Shown: positions 34,614 through 47,025, counted from the stretch's first letter. The stretch is 64,000 nt of DNA from Corydoras sp. C115 (GCA_019802505.1 JAFMOC010000428.1:400491-464490), one strand, 5' to 3'. Notes: a model not told the origin generated them from the letters alone. Numbers and translations: made by a program.

Positions 34614-34712
34614 ACATTTACATTTACATTTGGTCATTTATTGGACGCTTTTATCCAAAGCGACATACAAGGTGAGCACAGGGTTAATCACAACACCCCT
34701 GAAGCAATTAGG
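34614..34712. repeat. Dispersed teleost repeat fragment
   Basis: It contains GACGCTTTTATCCAAAGCG, a motif I know from a widespread teleost repeat. The exact family is not assigned. Confidence 0.5.
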
Positions 34713-34725
34713 GTTTGTATATGTT

Positions 34726-34729
<4 letters not shown>

Positions 34730-34782
<53 letters not shown>

Positions 34783-34802
34783 ATATATGTATATGTGTAT
34801 AT
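34730..34802. repeat. (AT)n-(TG)n microsatellite
   Basis: AT-rich dinucleotide tract with a TG core. Confidence 0.9.
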
Positions 34803-34959
34803 ATTATTCTATTTATGTTCGATAATACTATAAAACCATAAACTATAACAATTTATAAAGGTTTTGTGATTAGCCTTCACTTGTGTGATTTAGTTTCAAT
34901 GATCTGGCAACCCGCCCCACACCACGTGCTCCATTGATAACGCCTTTGCCGGGTGTGAA

Positions 34960-35245
34960 CGTAGAGCCGACTCCCCTATCCATTGCTTGATATATGACAA
35001 GCATGAGTCGATTCTTCGAGTCAAATCTATTTTTAATATTTAATTGGTTTAGTTTTGTGTAATTAATTTAGACACCTGTGACGTTTCTTTTTTTTAAATA
35101 TATTTTTCCTCAGTGCTCCGTATTTTGCGTAACCTCCTAAAATCGACCTAAAGAGTCGATTTGTTGCGATTGCGAGCCTAGATTCGGAGAATCGACTCCT
35201 GAGGGTTCGGCCTGCCGCCGTAGTGAGGAGTCGGTCGATCGGCTC
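34960..35245. repeat. Possible MITE directly upstream of phpt1
   Basis: GAGCCGACTCC near 34972 is mirrored by GGAGTCGGTCGATCGGCTC near 35226, with further GAGTCGAT and ATCGACTC motifs between. This looks like a terminal-inverted-repeat element ending about 50 bases before the phpt1 start codon. Confidence 0.4.
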
Positions 35246-35295
35246 TTTTTTATTTGTCTGTATTTTTTATTATTATTATTTTTAGTTTATACAGA

Positions 35296-37617
35296 ATGGC
35301 TGACGAACTGCTCGCCAAAATCCCCGAGGCGGACATCGACCCTAACGGCGTGTTTAAATACGTTCTCATACGAGTTCACAGCAAGACGGACGACCCGTAC
35401 GTGGACATCGTGCGTGGGTACGCGTGGGCTGAGTATCACGGTGAGACACGAGGCAGCTATTAAACTTTGTTTCTTAAATTTGCACAAAAACCGATGCATG
35501 CACAATTTCGTTGAATTCAGTTTTCAAACATAATCACGTGATTAGGGTCGTGTTTACCTTCTAGTATACAGTCTAAAACAGGTAGTTCCGCTCCTTCAAT
35601 CTGATTGGCCGAGCCGTTTGCCCAGCCGTGACATCATTAACCAAAACACACCCCTGAGCGCTTCACATTCGTATCAATGCGCGATTTAGTGTGCATTAAT
35701 ACGTGCGTTCTGTAACATGGCCACTAGATGGCAGTGTTTTAACGGTCACTGTTACAAAAAACCGCACTAGATTACGTCGCGGAAGAGCAGATTATTAACG
35801 ATTATTAACGCATTTATGAATCAAACCTTGTCTATTTTATTATAGTGTGATTATTAGCGTGCGGCACGGTGGCTTAGTGGTTAGCACGTTCGAATCCCCA
35901 TCTGGGTGGAGTTTCCATGTTCTCCCCGTGTCCGCGTGGGTTTCCTCCGGGTTCTCCGGTTTCCTCCCACAGTCCAAAAACATGGGTCAAGTCAATTGAA
36001 TTCTCCAAATTGCCCCATACAGAGTGTGTGTCTGTGAGTGAGTGTGTGCCCAGCGATGGATTGGCGCCCTGTCCTGGGTGTATCTGCCCAGCGCCCGAAA
36101 CGTTCTCCCCTGGATGGGCATGGGGAACCCCACCGCGACCCTAATAGAGGATAAAGCGGGAGATAATGAATGAATGAATGAATAATACGTGCGTTCTGTA
36201 ACATGGCCACTAGATGGCAGTGTTTGAATGGTCACTGTTTAAAAAGCCGCACTAGATTACGTCGCGGAAGAGCAGATTTTGCTTACAAAACGATTTTGCT
36301 CACAATACACGCATTTATGAATCAGACCTTGTCTATTTTATTATAGTGTGATTATTAGCGTTTTGTAAAGGCGGTAAGGCACTCGAGGCTGTGTATGATT
36401 GTGAATAATTCACGGGAAAGAGATGTAACAGCGTAATAACACCTCTTTCGCATGATTTATTTTAGGGGTGAGCTGCAATATTCGCTGATTCGACGATTCG
36501 ATTCGGAGAACCGTAGTCGACTATGAACCTCATAGTCGAATGTACCATTTTGACCATGTGGGGGCGCCCATGGCTGCTGCTAAGCATTAGTTTTTACATG
36601 AAATGTCTTTGTTTTCGTTATATATATAGCCTTTTGTCAAATAAAATCATCCTAATCATCCTAAAACTCATTGATCTGAGTGTTTTAGGTTTTTCCTTTG
36701 ACGTGGAAAAAAGTCCAGAACGGGGATCCCATTTACGGTGCTCTAGAAAAACAAGTAAAATATAAAAAAAAAAAAAATCTTTTTTAAAAACCACGCTTAT
36801 AGCGCCATCTTGTGGTGAAATTTTGACTGATTCGACTATCAGTCGACTATAGGGAAAATCTGACGAATCAGATTCGACTATGAAAATCCTTAGTTGAAGA
36901 CACCCCTAATTTATTTACAACAAAACACACGCCCTCTCGTACCTTATTTCTTAACTATACGATCACTTATTAATAAATTATTTGCACATGTAGTTTATCA
37001 GCATCCCACCTAATTATTCCTCTTTATTTTGTCTTTTATTATGAGCTTTTATTATTGACTGTGAAAAGGAAGCTGTGTCTTTGTGTGTTTTTGAGGATTT
37101 GATGTCTTTTCCCTCCAGCTGATATCTATGACAAGGTTTCTGGGGAGCTGGAGAGAGCAGGAGACGTGGACTGTGAGTGTCTCGGAGGCGGCCGGATCAG
37201 ACACGACAGTGCCGAGAAGAAGATCCACGTTTATGGTTATTCCATGGTAAGTGTTGTTTATGAATCGGGAAATCTATGATGATGACGACGACCAGGGCGT
37301 GTCCGTGACGGGTGCTGCTGCACGATGAACCGACCAAATCTTTCATCGGTCCACTAAACACTTGGTGGGATCCTTTGAGAACCACAGAGCACACCGCTGT
37401 GGGACAAATGTACTGTCTGGCCTCACACCTGTTTTGCACCAAAGTACATTTGTGATGATGGAATTAAAAAACGCGTGTCAATAAATGTTTAAATGTTTAT
37501 ATTAAGGCACCTGTTTGCTTTCAGGGTTTTGGACGAGCCAACCACTCCGTATCTACAGAGAAACTGAAGCTGCGTTACCCAGACTATGAGATTTCGTGGT
37601 CCAATGACGGCTACTGA
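35296..37617 (+). CDS. phpt1: 14 kDa phosphohistidine phosphatase (PHPT1)
   Basis: PHPT1 removes phosphate from phosphohistidine in proteins such as ATP-citrate lyase, KCa3.1 and G-beta. Exons: 35296-35440, 37119-37246, 37525-37617, giving 121 residues (human 125). The catalytic His is codon 48, in WAEYHADIYDKV, which straddles the first intron. The substrate loop CECLGGGRI and the motif IHVYGYSMGFG are conserved, as is the C-terminal YPDYEISW..DGY. The start codon lies in ACAGAATGG. Frame and junctions are intact. Intron 1 (35441-37118) is swollen by a duplicated repeat, a SINE and a hAT-like MITE. Its neighbour mamdc4 is also its neighbour in human. Confidence 0.96.
35861..36182 (+). repeat. 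V-SINE between duplicated flanks
   Basis: Plus-strand copy with a deleted B-box region. Both sides carry the same 160-base module containing GGCCACTAGATGGCAGTG. Confidence 0.85.
36463..36908 (-). mobile_element. hAT-like MITE, complete, with 8-base target duplication
   Basis: Inverted copy (ends TAGGGGTG and CACCCCTA) flanked by the perfect duplication ATTTATTT (36455-36462 and 36909-36916). Confidence 0.8.
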
Positions 37618-37794
37618 TTCTGATTATTCTCTTGTCTTCCATCTGTGTACACCCAAAATGATGGTTCTCATCTATACATAAGTGGAACTAAGTGGAATTA
37701 GGGTCTAAAATATTCATACACACTGGAACGGGATAAAGACTTAAGTCATCAATCTTAATATTATTAATTCTGTTGTGTGGGTAAATGTAAGAAC

Positions 37795-37800
37795 AATAAA
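37795..37800 (+). terminator. phpt1: phpt1 polyadenylation signal
   Basis: AATAAA, 178 bases after the phpt1 stop codon. A second AATAAA lies near 38166. Confidence 0.55.
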
Positions 37801-38525
37801 AACGTGCATCTTTAAACAGAAGGGGGCAGTAAGCTCCGTGTATGTGATGCCTCAAACATCCAGAGATGAATAAATAAGGGGGGTAAGTGATCCCAGATGA
37901 ATTGAATCCATTTTTTTTATTATATATATATTTTTCTGATATTTATTTTCTGGTTGTGTTAAAGGTCAGTTACTCAGGTTTCATCATTTTTTTTTTTTGG
38001 TTCAGACTTTTATTTTAAACATAAAATGCTAAACTAAATGGTTTATATTTGATTGAGTAATACATTTTGTGTACTTTCATTAAGTTCATGGCCGTTTTAC
38101 TTTAATTCTGACTTTATTCCAGCTCTGTGTTTATATGGTTGTCAGCAACTGGCTGCTTAAAGGATTAAATAAAGATAGTCAGCAATACACCGCAGTGTGT
38201 TTGTGTGTGTGATCTGGAAATGTGTCAAGGTCAAATATGTTTGTTGTATTAGTCTTTAAATACATTACACTTACAGGACTTTTATGGCATCATTATTCTA
38301 AGATGGTCCTCTTTTCAGCAATAACAGCTTCCACATGGAAGAGCCTGTGGAAGAGTTTACCCTCAACGACTGAATCCTTCTACAGTCGCTGGATGGTTTT
38401 CCACGGATTTATAGCAATTTTATTGCACAGGAAGCAAGTCAGAGTGTCAAGTCCAAGGTTTAATCTCTAAATAATGTTGAAGCTGGAGGAGCAGGTGTGG
38501 TTCTGAAGTGCACATCGGTTGTGGG

Positions 38526-41500
38526 ATGAAGAGGGTCTACGTTCAGCTGTTAGAGCTGCTGCTCGTCTTTCACTGGGGTAAGGGCTCTTCTTCTAAATGA
38601 GGGATTTTGGCATTAATTTATAAGAAATACAAAAAAAAAACCTAATGCTCAGATAGTGTTTAGGTTCCAAAAACTTATCAATTAATATTAGGCCTATGAT
38701 TTTATTGAATTGAGTATAATGGAGATATGTTTAAAATCTAAAAAACTGAATTTAACTTCTGTTTGAAATTGAGAAGATTATGAGCATTAATGTCAAAAAG
38801 AATATTCAAGTAGACATGTTCAAACTCTTTTGTCGTTGTTTTGTCATGTTTGGACTCTTTTAGACATGTTTAAAACTCATGTTTTACTCTTTTGTAGGAC
38901 TTTTTGTCGCGCAGATTATCTGTCATTAATTCTGTCATTAATTTGTCAACAAATTGCTCACGAATGATCCAATTTAAGTTCGAGTTTACTGCTTCACTGC
39001 TCCGTCGTATCGGCTGCTTTAATATCAGAGACCTTTGCTCAGAGTGTCTCGCGGCGCTGATAAACTTAGACATGTCATATATAAATTCTGTAAATGCAGA
39101 AAACATTTAATCGTCGCTGCCTAAATGCCAGTGATGTTTTTAAGACAGTGAGTTGAAACATCCTTCATGTGGAACTAAAGTTTCAGGACAAACCTCTTGT
39201 TTTCAGGTCTTTCGTTTCGTCCTGCTGCTGTACGTGAATCGAATCAACCATTTAACTCTACACTTTGGACAATTTTATGCTTCCCGAGTTACGAGTAACG
39301 CCACAGGAAACTGAAAGAACTTTGTCTTAATAATTTGTATATTAAATACATCAGCTTTTTTATTTAAATTGTTATTAAAATAATAAATGTATTCAGTGAT
39401 TCCTAAAGTTTTGCTTATGGCTTTATATAAATTTAGGTTCTAGGTAGTAAGATATTTCTACCTTTATGTTTTCCGCTGGCGGCACGGTGGCTCAGTGGTT
39501 TGGCATGTTCGCCTCTCAGCGCTAGGGATTCCCGGTTCGAGTTTCCATGTTCTCCCCGTGTCTGCGTGGGTTTCCTCCGGGTTCTCCGGTTTCCTCCCAC
39601 AGTCCAAAAAAAGGATCAAGTCAATTGAATTCTCAAAATTGCCCCATATAGAGTGTGTCTGTGTGAGTGAGTGAGTGTGTGCCCAGCGATGGATTGGCGC
39701 CCTGTCCTGGGTGTGTCTGCCCAGCGCCCGAGACGTTCTCCCCTGGATGGGCATGGGGAACCCCACCGCGACCCTAATAGAGAATAAAGCGGGAGATAAT
39801 GTATGAATGAATTTTATTAAAATAATAAATGTATTCAGTGATCCCTAAAGTTTTGCTTATGGCTTTAAATAAATTTAGGTTCTAGGTAGTTCGCCTCTCA
39901 GCTCTAGGGATTCCCGGTTCCCGGTTCACCGCGACCCTAATAGAGGATAAAGCGGGAGATAATGAATGAATGAATGTTTTCCGCTCATATTTTTCCGTAC
40001 AGTTTGTCAGGGTCACCACTAATCGGTTCGTTCTGGCTCATCTATTATTGTATTATTACAGTTTTAATGATGGCTGGATATATTTAAGTTTCTTTATTCG
40101 TAGCATCGTCTCTGGAAAGCAGTGACTGCACGGGACCGAAGTGTAATTTTGTATGTGACTGCACAGACTGCAGTGATGAGCAGGATTGCGGTGAGAGCAC
40201 TGGCACTTAAACCCATTCCAATGCTGAGTTTTCTTAATTCGTTGGCGCTGAACGATGGCACTGATGGTTGTGATGCCGCAGGATTTCAGGGGAAGGACTT
40301 CACGTGTGATTTTGAAGATGAGCGAATGTGTGGATGGGCAGACGCGTCCACAGGTAGCTACAAGTGGGTGCGGCGCCAAAGGGGGGACCCACTCCCTGCC
40401 AGCGGCCCTTCCTCTGATTACACCACTGGTACATCAGCAGGTAGGCCATTTCTGTGCTTCCAAGCTTCCGGCTTACTACAGCTGACCGCGCGGTTGATGC
40501 AGAAGGTGGCATTAACGTCGTGTTTCCTGCAGGCTGGTTCGTCGGCGTGACGGCCGTGAGCGCAGATCCTCCCAGCACTGCGGTTCTAACGTCTCCCTCC
40601 ATCAATCAGTCTTCCGTTACGTGTCGTTTACGTCTTCATTACTTCATGTGGGACTCGGGTATCACAAACGGCCCACTCACACTTGTTGTGATTTTGTCTG
40701 ATAATTAAACACATGCTGACACTCTTTCTCTTTTTCTTACATACAAACACTGTTCCAGGTGCCACCTCGCTGGAAAACGGCCCGTTGTGGATCTCGATTT
40801 TGACCGCGGAGGACGGCGAGGCCGTCGTGTGGCGGCCAGAGCCCTCGAGTGTCCGGGCATGGAGGGAGGCGACCGTTTTCATCGGCCGCGTCCCCGGTCC
40901 CTTCAGCATCCAAATACTATCCCGTCGCACAGAGGGGAGAAACGGAGACGTCGCTCTCGATCAGCTGGAGTTTATCGACTGCGCTCTTCCAGGTACAGCG
41001 ATCATGAGACAAGCTGTACACTCGCACCGTGATCACGGTACATGTTTTAATTAAGGGGCGGCACAGTGGCTTAGCTCTGGCCTCACTGGCTTAGGGTTTC
41101 CATGTTCTCCCCGTGTCCACGTGGGTTTCCCAAAAACATGGATCAAGGTCAATTGAGTTCCCCCATATAGAGTGTGAGTGTGTGCCCAGGGATAGATTGG
41201 CGCCCTGTCCTGGGTGTATCTGCCCAGCGCCCGAAACGTTCTCCCCTGGATGGGCATGGGGAACCCCCCCCCCTGTGACCCTAATAGATGATAAAGCGTA
41301 ATATAATGGATGGTTGGATGTTTTTAATTAAGACACAATTTTGGTCATTTCTATTTTCAGTTTCCAGCAGTGAGAGCTGTGCAGGTGATTTTTTAGAGTG
41401 TAAGCTCGGAGGCTGTGTGGAGACACGAGCTGTTTGTGATGGAACCGATGACTGTGGAGATGGAACAGACGAAGAGAGCTGTGGTCAGTAACCAACAATC

Positions 41501-43306
41501 AGATTAAAGTAGCGATGTGTAATCGGATGTGATCACGATGTCTTCTTGTGAAGCCCTTGCAAATTACAACCAAATGAATATCACTTTCCCTCAACAACCG
41601 CTTTATACACTAACAACTAAAATTAATGTGAGTGTGAGCCTACCCTAAATCCTGCACATTGGACCTTTAACACTTAATTGATGACAGAAAACTCAGATTA
41701 ATCCAGAACCTCCTCAATAAGTGTCTCAAATCATTTATCCAGTCTTATAGGAGCCGTGTGTTCATCGTGGTTAATTTATTTAATGAGATATTTGCTGCTC
41801 TGCTTTGATTTCAACAGAAGATTATAAGAGTTGCACCTTTGAGGACAACCTGTGTGAATGGGACTTACGGTCATTGTCATCTCTAAAGTGGAAAAGAACC
41901 AATCAGCTGAACATCTCCACATCAGAGCCGCTGTGGGGACCTGGGCGGGACCATTCCACCAATACAGCCTCAGGTCCGAGGCTCTCTGTATGTTTACCCT
42001 GCTGTATGGAAATATCTCACTAACGTCATACTAATATAAAGTCCTGCGTCGTCTCACAGGTCATTTTCTGTACATCACCAAGCCATCTGAATTTAAGAAT
42101 GACTGGGCGTCATTTAACAGCCCTCCTCTTGAACCGACCACATCCTCACGTCCTTGCCGTGTAGGTTCTGCCTTCGGCTCTGATATATAAATAAAAAATA
42201 ATAATAAATAATAAAGTGCTTATATATATATCGGTGAAATTCTCCCCTTTTGACTTCCTTTTAAATCTTAAAATAACCAGCAGCGTGGATTTCGTTTCGG
42301 CAGATGGTTTTGTATACACACCAGTTCGGGCCGGTGTCGGGAGGTCTGTCCGTGCTGGTGGCAGAGAAACAGATATACCCGGTTTGGCAGCGTGGACTTT
42401 CACTCGGGGACCTGTGGGTGAAGGCTGAGGTCGAATTTGTGGTCAACAGAACGTTTCAGGTCCATCTTTACTCCAATTTTATATAATAATCATCAAACAA
42501 GACAAAACAACAAGAAAAAACAAAACGACCTTTATTCTTCACTGTTATCTTTCAGATATTGTTTGTTGCTGCCATAAGGGATCAAGCTTATGGAGGAATT
42601 GCTGTGGATGACATTACGCTTTCTGCTGGATGTATTTTTGCCAAAGGTATATCACTCTCTTTGGCAAAGGTTTCATCCGCATTGGCATGAATTGAAACCA
42701 GGCGACAGGTGTACCGGGGCATCATCACAGGCTGACCACAAGAGTAATTAGATTTGTTTTGATTCTTCTGCTTACAGAGTCAGTGCCAGCGGAATCCTTT
42801 CCTAAACCCCCCAAAAAACCCTGCGCTGATGTCAGCAAGATCTGTGACTTCCACAACGATTGTGCCGAAAATGAGGATGAGGCGCAGTGTGGTGGGTGCC
42901 CCCAAACATTCATTCATTCATTATCTTCCGCTTTGTCCTATATTAGGGTCGCGGTTGGGTTCCCCATGCCCATCCAGGGGAGAACGTTTCGGGTGCTGGG
43001 CAAATACACCCAGGACAGGGCGCCAATCTATCGCTGGGCACACACTCACACACACAAACACACTCTACATGGGGCAATTTGGAGCACTCAGTTGACTTGA
43101 TCCATGTTTTTGGACTGTGGGAGGAAACCGGAGAACCCGGAGGAAACCCACGCGGACACGGGGAGAACATGGAAACTCCACCCAGATGGAGATTCGAACC
43201 GGGAACCCCTAGTGCTGAGAGGAGAACGTGCTAACCACTAAGCCACCATGCCCCCAAACATGATGCTTATTATTTATGCTGCTTTTCTGCAACAGTCAGA
43301 TGAGCA

Positions 43307-43359
<53 letters not shown>

Positions 43360-46300
43360 ATGCACACAGGAGACTTTTCCTATGAACAGGGTAGTAAAGG
43401 ATGGACAGACTGCAGTTTAGGAAAACAAGGATGGAAACTACAACGTGAAGACAATGGGACGTTTACAGGTAAACCAAAACCCATCCATTAAAGAACCAAT
43501 CAGTGTTTTGGAAAGTTTTTCATTGTCCCTTATTTTTAAGTGTTTAATTTTTGGTTTGATTTGTATTATTTCATAGCCGTAAAATGTTTTTTTTTTTTTA
43601 TGATTATACATGTTCTGTTTTTATTATTTTATCTCTTTTCAGAAGTCTTTTTGTTCGTGAGCGAGGCCCCTGGTCAGCAGCTCACAGAGGCTCAAACACG
43701 CACCCCCCCTTTGGGTCCGTCTGGCCCCGCCTGTACCCTGAGGTTTTCCTACAGCCTTACTGGCCAAAACGCAAACATAGGTACAACTCATCCAGCAACG
43801 CTACAGCACGTTCTTTAAGCCGGACTCCGTATTAAACCTCACTCTCTTCCTCCTCCGTTTTAAGGTGAAGTGTCTGTGACTGTATTAGACAGTATGCAGG
43901 GCTCCTTACTTCGTTTGTGGGAGTTTAGCGGGAGGACGGGTGAGAACGCAAACGAATCATGGGTAAACGAGGAGATGTATATTGGAGCCAGAACCCGACG
44001 TTTTCAGGTACGGACGTACAGTCGTTATGTCCTTAATGATTCTTAATCAGCTCTAAATTACATATATACACACATATGGGTGGCATGGTGGCTTAGTGGC
44101 CAGCACGTTCGCCTCTCAGCGCTAGGGATTCCCGTTTGGAATCCCCATCTGAGTGGAGTTTCCATGTTCTCCCCGTGTCCGTGTGGGTTTCCTCCGGGTT
44201 CTCCGGTTTCCACCCACAGTCCAAAAACATGGATCAAGTCAATTGAGTTCTCCAAACTGCCCCATATAGAGTGTGTGTGAGTGAGTGTGTGCCCAGAGAT
44301 GGATTGGCGCCCTGTCCTGGGTCTATCTGCCCAGCGCCTGAAACGTTCTCCCCTGGATGGGCATAGGGGACCCCACCGCGACCCTAATAGAGGATAAAGC
44401 GGGAGATAATGAATGAATGAATGAATGAATGAATAATGCATATGACATATATAATGAAATGATATTAAATATTAAATATATTAAATAAATAATGCATCCT
44501 TTCTGTAATTCTGTAAGCTGGAATTGGGAGCCCGAGCAACAAACTTCACATCTGACTCAAGAATCGCCGTGAAGGATGTTTATTATATGAACTGCCACCC
44601 AGAATATATTCCCTCGTCTCCTGCCGGTGAGGGTCGGAAGCTCAAATCCTCTGGACAGAACGTATTTTATGTGTGAAATGTCTCTTTTTAAAAGCTTTTT
44701 TTTTATTTTTTTTTATTTAAAACAGGTCTATCGTGCAACTTCGAGACAGACCTGTGTGGATGGTATCAAGATCAAGTGGATAATTTTGATTGGACGATTC
44801 AGGACGGCGTTGATCACACTGTAGGAAGTGGTACAGATAACCTTTTTCTTTTTTAAACCTAGTTATTTTAAACCAGGAAAATATTAATCAGCTCTGATTT
44901 TTTTTTGTGGTTGTTTAGTGGAAAATCCCTCTTCCAGTGTAGCTTTTCAGATGTTTTGTTTTTTTTTTCAGGTAAAAGTATGGCAGTAAACATGTGGGAC
45001 ACGACAATCCGGGGTCTTGCTGGTCGTCTACTCTCAGTTCCTCAGAATTCGCTGGCTGAGCAATGTCTGTCTTTCTTCTACAAAGTCTATGGCCCTGACG
45101 CAGGTAAAGACTTTAATCACCTCAGTTTAATTAGTCATTATTAAGATAAATAACCTGAATTGGATCTGCTTTAGGTGAACTCTGTGTGAAGCTACTGTAC
45201 GCAGACGGTTCCGAGCAGCTGATATGGTCCCGGTCGGGAGCTCAGGGGAACATCTGGCTTGAAGGACATTGTACTGTACCACAACAAATTACCACTTTCC
45301 AGGTACCAATTGCATTATGTTTACATTATATGTATGTATATTGTAAAATTAGTATATACACACACTGAACAAACATGGAGAACATGCAAATTACACACTG
45401 GAAGGGACTTTTTTCCAACCACTTGGGTATGCCATTATTTACATGAAGGCAGATGATGTTCTGTATCAGGTTTACAGTGTGTCTTATCTTTCAGGTGGTC
45501 TTCGAGGCAGTGCGCTCCGGTTTCGATGGACAGATAGCCGTAGACGATGTTGCCTTCGTCGAAGGTTCTTGCCCGCTCTCTACCTTGTGCTCATTTGAGG
45601 GTCAGCGTTGCTCTTATAGAAGTACTGGAGCTGCTGTGTGGGTCCACCAGAGTTGGGACTCGACAAGACATGGCCCTAAAACTGACCACAGTATTGGGAC
45701 AGAAAGGGGTGAGTCAGTGGGGTGATGCAGCAGTTGAGTCTGTACGGTTTTCCGGTTTCATCTGCAGGGTTTGACGCTGAAGGGCCTTGCAAGGGCTTTT
45801 GTTTTGTTATTGGCAGCCTTTGGGTCACAGTTCAATAAAAAAAATGAATTGCTTTGTCACATCAGGTTACTACATGCTGGCTCAGACTGGAACGGCAGCT
45901 CTTCCAAAAGGTAGCATCATGACGCTGAGCTCCCCTGTCCGGCGTGGGATAGCTCAAACCGAGTGTGTCTACTTCTGGTACCAAATGCGTGAACAGAACC
46001 CCGGTAACACGGCCAACTTCTCCACATACACACTTACAACCCACTTACAACACTTCTAATACTACATAGGGCTTTGCTCCACGCGCATTCTGGGATAGTT
46101 GCCCTTTTTGCCAAGGCCAGTCTGCCCCACTGGCATCACTAATAAGCAAAGTATCATCTGGCACCAACAATCATGCCAATAAAAAAGAAACGAGATCCCG
46201 TTTTGATTGAAGGGAACAATGATGGGTGAATCTTGTTCAACAGGAACTCTGAGGGTCTTTATCCAGCCTTTAAACGGGAGTAGGATTCAGCTCTTCAGCA

Positions 46301-47025
46301 ACAGTCTGAATCAGGGAAACGTCTGGCACCGCGCTATGGGCAATGTCAGCTGGCACGGAGATTGGCGGGTAAATCCACTATGCCCATTACATACGTTAAA
46401 CGCCAATGCTGATGCTCAAAGGTTTTAACTTTGTGTTTGGACTTCAGTTGCAATTCGAGGCTGAAGGTCAGGGAGGAAACGACACGTATATCGCCGTCGA
46501 CGATATCAGCTTCTCATCGCACGGCTGTCCCACATCAGGTGAGCCATCCACGAGAAACCGAGCTTTAAACGAAGAAACGTCCGATGTTCAGCTGTCTGAG
46601 TGTCTTATGTCCATTTCAGACGCCGTGTGCGATCTAGAGCGAGGTCTGTGTGGATGGAGCAACACCCAGGACCCACTTTTGGACCATTTAGACTGGGAGC
46701 TGAGTGACCTGATGTCTGAAACGCACTATCCCACGCCTCCATTCGACCACACGATGGGCAATAAACAAGGTCTTGATTACCGAATCATTAACACTGCAGC
46801 ACAGTGTTGAGTTTTCAACTTCAGAATTTAAACGATTACAGTATGGTACAGCAATAATAACCCAAAAACATCCTCCTCCTCATAGGTCACTTCTTATTCC
46901 TGCCAAACACCACACGTGAGACCAGTGGACGCAACGCTGTGTTGTTGAGTTCTCTCCTGCCCCCCACCAAAGGAACCTGCTTGTCTTTTTGGATTTATCA
47001 GCCCGTTGTCAACTCTGAAATGGAT
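38526..47025 (+). CDS. mamdc4: MAM and LDL-receptor class A domain protein, MAMDC4/endotubin (3' end not found)
   Basis: Endotubin is a type I membrane protein of apical endosomes in absorptive epithelia. Exons: 38526-38577, 40104-40190, 40282-40440, 40533-40658, 40759-40992, 41361-41483, 41818-41973, 42060-42160, 42304-42459, 42556-42646, 42778-42891, 43370-43468, 43643-43780, 43865-44007, 44518-44626, 44726-44830, 44972-45103, 45175-45302, 45495-45708, 45866-46003, 46244-46368, 46448-46538, 46620-46769, 46886-47025. These give 1037 codons in frame. Order: signal peptide (MKRVYVQLLELLLVFHWG), LDLa-like (CDCTDCSDEQDC), MAM, LDLa (CDGTDDCGDGTDEESC), MAM, LDLa-like, then three MAMs and a sixth cut short. 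Human has 1137 residues and ends with a transmembrane segment and tail. After 47025 I find no exon completing MAM6 or a membrane anchor. A weak continuation at about 47131 (AQLKRML) meets a stop after 28 codons. Confidence 0.88.
39368..39983 (+). repeat. V-SINE with duplicated flank in mamdc4 intron 1
   Basis: An 80-base flank (39368-39447) is followed by a SINE (39479-39811), a second copy of the flank (39812-39890) and a short deleted SINE (39890-39978). The target duplication ATGTTTTCCGCT lies outside the whole array (near 39468 and 39976), so the duplication arose inside one insertion. Confidence 0.8.
41055..41318 (+). repeat. V-SINE with internal deletions and target duplication
   Basis: Plus-strand copy in mamdc4, flanked by ATGTTTTAATTAAG and ATGTTTTTAATTAAG. 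Confidence 0.8.
42909..43248 (-). repeat. V-SINE with 13-base target duplication
   Basis: Minus-strand copy inserted 17 bases after the mamdc4 donor at 42892, flanked by TGCCCCCAAACAT on both sides. Confidence 0.9.
43313..43357. repeat. (GT)n microsatellite near a 3' splice site
   Basis: About 22 GT units ending 13 bases before the mamdc4 exon at 43370. Confidence 0.9.
44078..44433 (+). repeat. V-SINE copy
   Basis: Plus-strand full-length copy in the mamdc4 intron after 44007, with a (TGAA)n tail. Confidence 0.85.

Larger units (their letters stand above)
34022..35295 (+). other. noc4l-phpt1 intergenic region
   Basis: It has (ATCT)n/(AT)n tracts, a SINE, a dispersed repeat fragment (34614-34712) and a stretch with scattered GAGTCGAT motifs before phpt1. 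In human terms this is the junction between the 12q24.33-like and 9q34.3-like gene blocks. Confidence 0.6.
35520..36955. repeat. Composite nested repeat in phpt1 intron 1
   Basis: A MITE-like element (right end CACGCCCTCTCGTACC, related to copies at 3800 and 15128) is interrupted by a SINE flanked by a 160-base direct duplication and by a hAT-like MITE. The order is outer element, module A (35698-35859), SINE, module A' (36183-36360), MITE, outer end. Confidence 0.6.

Noticed and set aside
5572..44280. Many similar open frames encoding peptides such as MFSPCPRGFPPGSPVSSHSP on both strands
   Set aside because: They all fall inside the V-SINE and its conserved central block. The similarity is that of the repeat, not of a protein family.
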